The notes below the pieces were generated by a model. The model saw nothing but the letters and a program-made list of their open reading frames with translations, searched no databases and had not been told where the DNA came from. A stretch of 5,006 nucleotides of DNA, from contig SLJD01000134.1 of the NCBI GenBank assembly GCA_007135295.1, forward strand, positions 1 to 5,006, in the 5' to 3' direction. Within the stretch, counting starts at the first letter, position 1, and the number at the start of each line of letters is the position of its first letter. The position numbers were made by a program, and so were the translations under genes. This document shows positions 1 through 5,006 of this stretch, piece by piece. This DNA is from Phycisphaerales bacterium (GTDB lineage Bacteria > Planctomycetota > Phycisphaerae > Phycisphaerales > SM1A02).

Positions 1-420
1 AGGGATGGATCGGCCGTGGGGGTCGGTCGTTGGCTCGCGGGCGTACTCGGCGAGTCGCCGGCGCATGCGCTCATCGGTGACGTGCTCGAGTTGCATCGCC
101 GAGCGGTGCACGTGATCGGGCCGCAGGTCGAGTTCTTCGACGAGATAACTCTCCCACAAGCGGTGGACGCGGACGAGCCGGGCCGCTTCCCGCCGACCGC
201 GTTCGGTCAGCCGCAGGCCGTCGCCATCGCGCTGCACCTCGCCGGCCTGAACAAGTTGCCGCAGCGCGATCGCCCGGGCCGGGCGGCTGAGGCCGATCGT
301 TTTCATCAGGGCGTCAAAGCGTTCGGTCGGCACGGGCGCATCGCCGCCCGATTCCGACAGCCGATAGAGCAGGCCGAGGCCGTCCTCGCGCGCGACGGCG
401 GCTCCGATCGTCATCCGCTG
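1..420 (-). other. Fused DtxR-like sensor domain of the second permease
   Basis: This covers residues about 301-440. By manual alignment with DtxR, the ancillary-site ligands H79, E83 and H98 are kept as H386, E390 and H405. In the primary site, D313 takes the MntR D8/DtxR M10 place, M409 takes the C102 place, and E412 and H413 match E105 and H106. The MntR E11 place is Gly316. This set is more complete and more DtxR-like (iron type) than that in the first permease. The PHGxxIP motif is kept at the window edge. Confidence 0.82.
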
Positions 421-1320
421 CCACGCCCGGCTGATCCACCCGTGCTGCGGCGCGACCAGCCCGACGACGACAAGCCCCACGCCGAGCATCACGCCGATCG
501 TCCCCGCCGCGTTGAGCGACGCCGCGGCTGAGACGGCGTATCCCCCCGTGGCGATGACCGCCGCCGAGACCGCTGCGACGACGAGCATCGGCCCGAGCCG
601 GTCAGCAAGCAGCGAGCCGATCAACCCCGGCACGATGAGCATCGCGACGACGAGGATCGACCCGACCGCTTCGAACGCGGCGACCGTCGTCATCGCCACC
701 ACCGTCATCAGCGCGTAGTGCATGACCGTCGGGCTGATGCCCTGGGCGGCGGCGAGGCCGGGATCAAACGCCGTAATCCGCAGTTCCTTGAACAGGACCG
801 TCACGAACGCGATGTTGAACGCCGCCATCAGCGCCAGCGTGATGACCTGCGAGGGAAAGCCCGTCCAGGCGCCCGGCTCCAGCAACCCCGCCCACGTGTC
901 CGGCGCGGTCGGCCAGATCGCGGTCTCCATCGCGCCGTACAGCACGACATCCGCGTCGAGGTGCACCGCCCGGCCGGCGTATCGCTCGATCAATATCACC
1001 CCGATCGCGAACAGCACCGTGAACACCACGCCCATTGACGCGTTCGACTCAACCCGGCCGACGCGGTGAATGACCTCCGTCAGCAGCGCGGTCACGACGC
1101 CGATGATTGCGCAGCCGATGAACATCGGCGGGCCGTGCATCGTCTGCGTCATGAGAAACGCCAGCACGATGCCCGGCAGGACGGCGTGGCTGATCGCGTC
1201 GCCCATGAGAGCCATCCGGCGGAGAACAAGAAAACACCCCACCACGCTGCACGCCACCGACGCGAGCACGCCCGCGAGCAGCACCGGCAGGTCGAGTTGG
1301 AGAAACACCGCCGTGTTCAT
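1..1320 (-). CDS. troD: Second metal ABC transporter permease fused to a DtxR-like domain (TroD-type), 3' partial
   Basis: The frame runs open from the ATG at 1320 to the left edge, giving 440 residues with no stop in the window. Residues about 8-293 are an ABC-3 permease: RRMALMGDAISHAVLPG (34-50), RVESNASMG near 90, AFDPGLAAAQGIS (184-196), and EAVGSILVVAMLIVPG (217-232) match family motifs, among a series of hydrophobic segments. It should pair with the preceding permease to form the channel. From about residue 301 the protein continues into a DtxR-like module: helix 1 (EDGLGLLYRLSE), helix-turn-helix (about 333-363), wing (GDGLRLTERG), and the metal-site helices HRLWESYL (386-393) and HVHRSAMQLEH (403-413), then DPHGRSIP (433-440), a motif that follows the dimerisation helices in DtxR-type regulators. 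Whether an SH3-like domain follows cannot be seen. The start is fixed by the 4-bp overlap and the immediate hydrophobic N-terminus. Confidence 0.93.
   Translation of the reverse strand, partial: MNTAVFLQLDLPVLLAGVLASVACSVVGCFLVLRRMALMGDAISHAVLPGIVLAFLMTQTMHGPPMFIGCAIIGVVTALLTEVIHRVGRVESNASMGVVFTVLFAIGVILIERYAGRAVHLDADVVLYGAMETAIWPTAPDTWAGLLEPGAWTGFPSQVITLALMAAFNIAFVTVLFKELRITAFDPGLAAAQGISPTVMHYALMTVVAMTTVAAFEAVGSILVVAMLIVPGLIGSLLADRLGPMLVVAAVSAAVIATGGYAVSAAASLNAAGTIGVMLGVGLVVVGLVAPQHGWISRAWQRMTIGAAVAREDGLGLLYRLSESGGDAPVPTERFDALMKTIGLSRPARAIALRQLVQAGEVQRDGDGLRLTERGRREAARLVRVHRLWESYLVEELDLRPDHVHRSAMQLEHVTDERMRRRLAEYAREPTTDPHGRSIP
1317..1320 (-). other. ATGA start/stop overlap coupling the two permease genes
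   Basis: The ATG of the second permease (1320-1318) overlaps the TGA of the first (1319-1317). This arrangement usually couples translation and keeps the two subunits in similar amounts, as expected for a heterodimeric channel. Confidence 0.85.
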
Positions 1321-1793
1321 CGCGGCCAGCTCCCCGGCGGATCGTCGCCCGAATTGGTCCCCGGTCCATTGTCGTCCAGGCGGTGCGGTGAATCGGGCAC
1401 ATCGCCACGCTGCGCCAGCACGCCGCGACTTTTCAGGTCGGCTTCCAGTTCATCGACCATCGCCCGGCCGAGGACGTGCTCGATGTCATCGGCGCCGCGG
1501 TCGACGTGGCTCGTGTCGATCTCGGCGTGACTGGCGAGGAAGTGCTCCCAGAGGCGGTGGCGCCGGGTCTGGGCGCGGGCGGCGGCGAAGCCGGCGTCGG
1601 TCAGCCGCCACCCTTCCGCATCGGCCTGTACGTCGCCCTGCCGCTTCGTTTCGCGCAGTGCCCGGGCGAGGTCGCGCTTTGACCAGCCACGCCGGATGCG
1701 CAGGGTTTCGAGATCGATCGGTTCGTCCGCGGCGCCGCGCACTTCGCCCGTTTCGTACATCGCCCGGAGCAGGTGCTGGCGAGCCATGCGCCG
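1317..1793 (-). other. Fused DtxR/MntR-like sensor domain of the first permease
   Basis: This covers residues about 330 to the end. By manual alignment, H408, E412, D431, E434 and H435 match MntR H77, the DtxR E83 position, MntR E99 (Asp here), E102 and H103. The helix 1 ligands are not kept: the MntR D8 and E11 positions are His336 and Arg339. The PHGxPIP motif that follows the dimerisation helices in many DtxR-type proteins is absent or degenerate (DSPHRLDD). Metal binding is plausible; DNA binding is uncertain. Confidence 0.8.
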
Positions 1794-2780
1794 CTGCATC
1801 GTCCGCCGCCGCCATGCGGCCGCGAGCACGCCGCGCGGCGGGGCGGCGAGCATGCTCACCGCGAACGCGCCGCCGCAGACGACCACGATGGCCGGCCCCG
1901 TCGGCAGGTCGACCGCCACCGCCGACCACGCCGTGCCGACCCACGCCCCGAATCCGCCGATCCCCGCTGCGATGACGAGCATCGTCCCGAGCCGGTCGGT
2001 CCAGAACCGGGCGGCGGCCGGCGGGATGATGAGCAGCGCCACGATGAGAATCGCCCCGACCGCGTACAGCCCGACCGTCACCACCGCGACCGCCCCGGCG
2101 AGCAGCACGCCGTCCAGCGCCGTCGTCGACCAGCCGAGACTTCGCGCAAACGCCGGATCGAAACACAGCAGCCGCATCTGCCGAAACCCGATCACGCACA
2201 GCCCAGCGGTCAGAATTGCCGCGATGCCCATTGCGCGGACTTCGCCAGCGGACATCGTCGCCGCCTGCCCGAAGATCAGCCGGTCGAGGCCCGCCTGCCC
2301 GCCGCCGTCCATGGTCTGTATCACGCCAAGCATGACGATCCCCGCCGCGAAGAAGACGCTCAGCACCACGCCGATGGCTGCGTCCTCGCGGACGCGCGGC
2401 AGGGTGGTCAGCACCTGCACCGCCGCCGCCCCGAGCAGGCCGAACACCGCCGCCCCGGGCAGCAGCACGGCGAGCGATCGGCCGTCGCCGAACAGCCACA
2501 CGCCGATGAGAAACCCCGCGCAGACGCCCGGCAGGGCCGCGTGGCCGAGCGCATCGGAGAGCAGCGAACGTTTGCGCAGCAGCAGAAACGTGCCGAGAAG
2601 CCCGCTCGCGATGCCGAGCAGCACCGTCCCCGCGACGACGATGCGCGTGTTGTACGGCCCGGCGAAGAACAGCGCGCGCCCGAACGGCCCGAGCCACTCC
2701 GAAGTGTCGAGCATCGCGCCGGCCGTCGCACCGGTTGAAGCGAGCATCATCCACACGATCGCCGGTCCTTCAGGCGTCAT
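1317..2780 (-). CDS. troC: Metal ABC transporter permease fused to a DtxR/MntR-like domain (TroC-type)
   Basis: This 487-residue protein has two parts. Residues about 35-315 are an ABC-3 permease with several hydrophobic membrane segments and family hallmarks: LLSDALGHAALPG (73-85), CFDPAFARSLG (206-216), and VGAILIVALLIIPPAAARFWTDRLG (241-265). It forms half of the metal channel. Residues about 330-450 are a cytoplasmic winged-helix plus metal-binding domain: LLRAMYETGE aligns with DtxR/MntR helix 1, WRLTDAG with the wing, and HRLWEHFL (408-415) and HVDRGADDIEH (425-435) with the metal-site helices. The last ~35 residues are polar and look disordered. The start at 2780 was chosen because it gives the short overlap ATGACGCCTGA with the ATPase stop and implies coupled translation; no clear ribosome site is seen, and ATGs at 2834 and 2807 are in frame. 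Ordinary ABC-3 permeases are about 270-300 residues, so the extension is real and long. Confidence 0.93.
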   Translation of the reverse strand: MTPEGPAIVWMMLASTGATAGAMLDTSEWLGPFGRALFFAGPYNTRIVVAGTVLLGIASGLLGTFLLLRKRSLLSDALGHAALPGVCAGFLIGVWLFGDGRSLAVLLPGAAVFGLLGAAAVQVLTTLPRVREDAAIGVVLSVFFAAGIVMLGVIQTMDGGGQAGLDRLIFGQAATMSAGEVRAMGIAAILTAGLCVIGFRQMRLLCFDPAFARSLGWSTTALDGVLLAGAVAVVTVGLYAVGAILIVALLIIPPAAARFWTDRLGTMLVIAAGIGGFGAWVGTAWSAVAVDLPTGPAIVVVCGGAFAVSMLAAPPRGVLAAAWRRRTMQRRMARQHLLRAMYETGEVRGAADEPIDLETLRIRRGWSKRDLARALRETKRQGDVQADAEGWRLTDAGFAAARAQTRRHRLWEHFLASHAEIDTSHVDRGADDIEHVLGRAMVDELEADLKSRGVLAQRGDVPDSPHRLDDNGPGTNSGDDPPGSWPR

Positions 2781-3621
2781 CGTTCGGTTCGCCGGTGACC
2801 CGGCCATGGGCGAGGGCCTGGCCGGCTTCCTCAAGCAGGGTCAGTTTGCCGCCGTACGTCCGGGCGAGGTTCTCTTCGGTGAACACCTCGCTGACGGGGC
2901 CGGCGGCGACGATGCGTCCGTTGAGCAGCACGACATGATCGAAATACTGCCGCACCGTCTGCAGGTCATGGTGCACGACGATGCAGGTGCGGCCGTCGGC
3001 GCGGATGGACCGCAGAATGTCGATGATGGTGCGCTCGGTGGTGGCGTCGACGCCGGCGAGCGGCTCGTCCATGAAGTACAACTCCGCTTCCTGGGCGAGC
3101 GCCCGGGCGAGGAAGACGCGCTGCTGCTGCCCGCCGGACAGCCGGCTGATCTGCCGGTCTGCGAACTCGCCCATGCCGACCTGTTCGAGGAAGACCTGCG
3201 CCGCCCGGCGGTGGGCGCGTGAGATCGGCCGCAGCCACCCGATCCGCCCGTACCGGCCCATCGTCACGACGTCGAGCGCGGTGACGGGAAAGTCCCAGTC
3301 CACGGTTTCGCGCTGCGGGACGTAGCCGACCAGGCGCCGCTGCTGACGGTACGGCCGGCCGAAGATCCGCACCTCGCCCGAGGCGCGCGGGACGAGATCG
3401 AGCGCAGCTTTGATGAGGGTGCTCTTGCCGGCCCCGTTCGGCCCGACGATCGCGATCAGACCCCCTTCCGGCGCGTCGTAGTCGATGTCCCACAGCACCG
3501 GCCGGCGGTGGTAGGCGACGGTCATGTTGTGCACCGACAGCGGGGAGAGCGGCGAATGCTCCGGGCCGAGCGGCGCTTCCGCGGCTTTTCGGGCGTCTCT
3601 GCTGTCCGGACGGTCGTTCAT
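2770..3621 (-). CDS. troB: Metal ABC transporter ATP-binding protein (TroB/MntB/ZnuC-like)
   Basis: This 283-residue cytoplasmic ATPase powers divalent-metal import and should act as a dimer under the two permeases. All nucleotide-binding motifs are intact: Walker A GPNGAGKST (60-68), Q-loop Q103 in GYVPQRE, the signature LSGGQQQR (161-168), Walker B LYFMDEP with D185 and catalytic E186, the D-loop AGVDA, and the switch H218 in VVHHDL. The segment VDWDFPVTALDVVTMGRYG after the Q-loop is characteristic of manganese/zinc/iron transporters of the ABC-3 type and is the likely permease contact. A polar stretch of about 28 residues precedes the first strand of the domain (VHNMTVAYHRRPVLWDI), slightly longer than usual. 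The start at 3621 is supported by an upstream purine-rich site; an ATG at 3720 would add 33 residues with no family likeness. The 3' end overlaps the first permease gene by 11 bp. Confidence 0.95.
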   Translation of the reverse strand: MNDRPDSRDARKAAEAPLGPEHSPLSPLSVHNMTVAYHRRPVLWDIDYDAPEGGLIAIVGPNGAGKSTLIKAALDLVPRASGEVRIFGRPYRQQRRLVGYVPQRETVDWDFPVTALDVVTMGRYGRIGWLRPISRAHRRAAQVFLEQVGMGEFADRQISRLSGGQQQRVFLARALAQEAELYFMDEPLAGVDATTERTIIDILRSIRADGRTCIVVHHDLQTVRQYFDHVVLLNGRIVAAGPVSEVFTEENLARTYGGKLTLLEEAGQALAHGRVTGEPNDDA

Positions 3622-3727
3622 CGTCAGGCGCCCGCCTTCCCGCGTGTTGCATGCGCGTTTCGCAATCCGTCGCTCCGCCGCTGTTCCACACCTTCCGGGT
3701 CCGGCGCCGCAGCGAACCATGCCGCGG
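3622..3727 (-). other. 106-bp gap between binding-protein and ATPase genes
   Basis: This is the only sizeable non-coding interval in the window. It carries the probable ATPase ribosome binding site at 3635-3641 and two further small elements: a GGAAGG-containing stretch near 3690 and a GCATGC palindrome around 3649-3654. I see no strong hairpin followed by a T-run, so no terminator, and no convincing promoter. The ATPase frame is open through the interval with an ATG at 3720, so part could be coding, but its Arg/Cys-rich translation does not resemble an ABC ATPase N-terminus. Confidence 0.5.
3635..3641 (-). promoter_or_regulatory. Probable ribosome binding site of the ATPase gene
   Basis: The same GGGAAGG heptamer used before the binding-protein gene occurs here, 13 bp before the ATG at 3621. 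The spacing is longer than ideal, so the assignment is moderate, but it supports this start over the ATG at 3720. Confidence 0.5.
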
Positions 3728-4738
3728 TCACGTGTCGTCGCCGTCCGGTTCTTCGAGTTGACCGTTCATGCCCCGCGCCGGCGCCTGGCCGCCGAGACCG
3801 CGCACGATCGTCGTGACGTTGTGGTCGATCATGCCGATGTACGTGCCCTCGTACGTTCCGGCAGAGCCCATGGCGTCGGAGAAAAGCGTCCCGCCGATGC
3901 GCACATCGTGGTCGCGGGCGCGCGCGCCGTCGATCAGTGAGCGCACGTGCTTGTCGGCGACGCTTGTTTCCGCGAACACAACCGGAATGTCATCATCGAC
4001 AAGCCGGTCGACGAGTTGCTCAATCCGTCGCAGCCCCGCTTCCGAATCGGTGCTGATCCCCTGAATGCCGAGCACGTCAACGCCGTACGCGTCGGCAAGG
4101 TAGTGGAACGCGTCGTGGGCGGTGACGAGCACCCGCCGGTTCTCCGGGATGGTCTCGAACGCTTCGCGGGCGTACGCGTCGAGGTCATCAAGCTGTTCGA
4201 CGTACGCGCTGGCGTTCGTCTCATACGCGGATGCGCTGGCGGGATCGAGGTCGGCGAGGGCGTCGGCGATGATGGTCGTCACGTCCTGCCACCGGCCGGG
4301 GTCCATCCAGACGTGCGGGTCGAACGCGCCTTCGAACTCAGCCGGGCGGAGCAGCGCGTCCTCGTCAAGTTCCTCGGCGACGAAGACGACCGGCTTGCCG
4401 GCCTCCCGAACGTCGCGAAACGTCTGGCCCATGCGGCCTTCGAGGTCGTGGCCGTTGGCGAAGACGGCGTCGGCGTCGAGCATCGCCCGCATGTCCCGCC
4501 GCGTCGGCCGGTAGAGGTGCGGATCGACGCCGGGGCCCATGAGCACGTGAACGTCGACGGCTTCGCCGGCGACTTCGCGGATCGTGTCGCCGATCATCCC
4601 CGTCGTCGCGACGACGCGCACCGTACCGCTCTCATCGTTCGTGCAGCCCGGCGCAACAGTGATCACGGCCGCGGCGAACAGCGTGCAGAGCAACGTGGCC
4701 ATCGCGGAACGGAACGTGAGTCGTGTTCGATAATGCAT
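3728..4738 (-). CDS. troA: Metal ABC transporter substrate-binding lipoprotein (TroA/ZnuA/MntC-like)
   Basis: This 336-residue cluster 9 (ZnuA/TroA family) solute-binding protein captures a divalent metal outside the inner membrane and delivers it to the two permeases. A basic N-terminus and hydrophobic stretch (about 13-29) precede APGC, whose C32 is a plausible lipidation site, although Pro at -2 is atypical. Metal ligands are readable: H74 in DPHLY, H142 in DPHVW, H208 in TAHDAFHYL, and D288 in LFSDAMG. Their spacing (68, 66, 80) fits the TroA His-His-His-Asp site; many PsaA/MntC manganese proteins have Glu at the third position. No His-rich loop, typical of zinc-specific ZnuA, is present. 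I chose the ATG at 4738 because GGGAAGG lies 9 bp upstream and a signal peptide follows at once. The frame is open up to 4888, but that part overlaps mntR and has no matching protein features. Metal (Mn, Fe or Zn) cannot be settled from sequence; linkage to mntR favours Mn. Confidence 0.95.
   Translation of the reverse strand: MHYRTRLTFRSAMATLLCTLFAAAVITVAPGCTNDESGTVRVVATTGMIGDTIREVAGEAVDVHVLMGPGVDPHLYRPTRRDMRAMLDADAVFANGHDLEGRMGQTFRDVREAGKPVVFVAEELDEDALLRPAEFEGAFDPHVWMDPGRWQDVTTIIADALADLDPASASAYETNASAYVEQLDDLDAYAREAFETIPENRRVLVTAHDAFHYLADAYGVDVLGIQGISTDSEAGLRRIEQLVDRLVDDDIPVVFAETSVADKHVRSLIDGARARDHDVRIGGTLFSDAMGSAGTYEGTYIGMIDHNVTTIVRGLGGQAPARGMNGQLEEPDGDDT
4646..4738 (-). other. Lipoprotein signal peptide of the metal-binding protein
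   Basis: Residues 1-31 contain an n-region with three Arg, an Ala/Leu/Val-rich core (ATLLCTLFAAAVITVA) and then PGC. Cys32 (codon 4643-4645) would be the lipidated N-terminus, followed by a charged, flexible TNDESG stretch. The -3 to -1 residues are Ala-Pro-Gly, an imperfect lipobox, so signal peptidase I cleavage nearby is an alternative. Confidence 0.7.
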
Positions 4739-4747
4739 CGGTCTGTA

Positions 4748-4754
4748 CCTTCCC
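4748..4754 (-). promoter_or_regulatory. Ribosome binding site of the binding-protein gene
   Basis: GGGAAGG on the minus strand sits in the 25-bp gap after the mntR stop, 9 bp before the ATG at 4738. It decides the start of the binding-protein gene in favour of this ATG over the ATGs further upstream in the same frame. Confidence 0.7.
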
Positions 4755-4763
4755 TGTAGGGTT

Positions 4764-5006
4764 TCACTGATCCGTTGATGGTTCGGATGGTGGATCAGCC
4801 GGATGTTGCGGTGGCGAATCATCCGGCGCGGCCTGGTTGAGGAACTGCGCCATGCAGTCGAGCGTGACATCGCCGACATGGTGTTCAATGCCTTCCGCGT
4901 CCCGCCGGGCGTGGTCGTCCGGCACGCCGATCGCCTGCAGAAACGCCTCGACGATGCGGTGCCGCTGCCGGGCGGCGGCGGCGAGCTTCTCCCCGTCGCC
5001 GGTCAG
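4764..5006 (-). CDS. mntR: MntR-type manganese-dependent transcriptional regulator (3' part)
   Basis: This is the C-terminal 80 residues of a DtxR/MntR-family metal-responsive repressor; the DNA-binding N-terminus lies beyond the right edge. The visible part opens at the end of the winged helix (LTGDGEKLA) and runs through the metal-binding/dimerisation helices. RQRHRIVEAFL (visible residues 13-23) gives the His equivalent to B. subtilis MntR H77. ARRDAEGIEHHV (33-44) gives E38, E41 and H42, matching MntR E99, E102 and H103. A Glu at the first of these positions, rather than Cys as in DtxR/IdeR, is the manganese-type signature, and the ARRDAEGIEHH string closely resembles E. coli-type MntR as I remember it. 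The last 20 residues form a Pro/Asp/Ser-rich tail that looks disordered. The gene ends 25 bp before the binding-protein gene, so it is probably the first or an early gene of the operon and may autoregulate it. Family assignment is firm; the sensed metal is inferred from ligands. Confidence 0.93.
   Translation of the reverse strand: MTGDGEKLAAAARQRHRIVEAFLQAIGVPDDHARRDAEGIEHHVGDVTLDCMAQFLNQAAPDDSPPQHPADPPSEPSTDQ

Noticed and set aside
1070..1975. Plus-strand open frame of 301 codons, extremely Arg/Ala-rich
   Set aside because: It is antisense to both permease genes; the composition (runs of Arg and Ala) is typical of a shadow frame in high-GC DNA.
1486..2754. Minus-strand open frame of 422 codons overlapping the first permease
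   Set aside because: It is an out-of-frame shadow of the permease, dominated by Arg, Ala and Gly, with no hydrophobic segments.
1696..3222. Long plus-strand open frame of 508 codons
   Set aside because: It lies antisense to the first permease and ATPase. Its translation is a low-complexity mix of Ala, Ser, Pro, Thr and Arg, then switches to unrelated composition, with no domain or membrane pattern. It is expected from GC-rich codon bias on the opposite strand.
3645..3660. GCATGC-centred palindrome in the 106-bp gap as a metal-regulator operator
   Set aside because: It is only six bases long, with no extended inverted repeat like known MntR or DtxR boxes, and such short palindromes are common in this base composition.
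3622..3720. 33-codon N-terminal extension of the ATPase from the ATG at 3720
   Set aside because: Its Arg/Cys/Gly-rich translation does not match ABC ATPases, and a ribosome-site-like GGGAAGG precedes the internal ATG at 3621. Kept open as a low-probability alternative.
3947..4759. Plus-strand open frame of 270 codons opposite the binding protein
   Set aside because: It is the reverse complement of a gene with complete family motifs; no recognisable protein features or ribosome site.
4739..4888. 50-codon N-terminal extension of the binding-protein frame
   Set aside because: It overlaps the well-supported mntR 3' end in another frame, is basic and featureless, and would bury the lipoprotein signal peptide internally.

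Overview
The window is one end-to-end minus-strand operon for a high-affinity transition-metal ABC importer of the TroABCD/MntABC/ZnuABC (cluster 9, ABC-3) type, with its regulator. In transcription order (right to left) it holds: the 3' end of a stand-alone MntR-type manganese regulator (4764-5006, 5' part outside the window); a periplasmic or lipid-anchored metal-binding protein (3728-4738); an ABC ATPase (2770-3621); a first membrane permease (1317-2780); and a second membrane permease (1-1320, 3' end outside the window). The junctions are tight: 25 bp between the regulator and the binding protein, 106 bp before the ATPase, an 11-bp ATPase/permease overlap, and a 4-bp ATGA overlap between the two permeases. 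No plus-strand gene is supported. The long plus-strand frames are what high-GC antisense sequence produces.

The most notable feature is that both permeases carry a C-terminal extension of about 140-170 residues that reads as a winged-helix plus metal-binding/dimerisation module of the DtxR/MntR repressor family. With the stand-alone MntR, one operon therefore encodes three DtxR-family domains. The closest described precedent I know is chlamydial YtgCR, a permease-repressor fusion that is cleaved to release an iron-responsive repressor; there, only one of the two permeases carries the domain. The three domains here differ at key metal-ligand positions, so they may differ in metal preference or in whether they still bind DNA.

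Working model: MntR (and perhaps the fused domains) senses cytoplasmic Mn2+ or Fe2+ and controls the operon. The lipoprotein captures metal outside the inner membrane through a His-His-His-Asp site, the two permeases form the channel, and the ATPase dimer drives import. The fused domains could act as released repressors or as cytoplasmic gates that stop transport when metal is plentiful.

The DNA is very GC-rich, with strong G/C third-position bias. GC content, a lipoprotein signal and permease-DtxR fusions fit a bacterium of the Planctomycetes/PVC group, but this taxonomic guess is inference only. There are no RNA genes, mobile elements, CRISPR arrays or clear terminators in the window; the operon promoter should lie upstream of the regulator, beyond the right edge.
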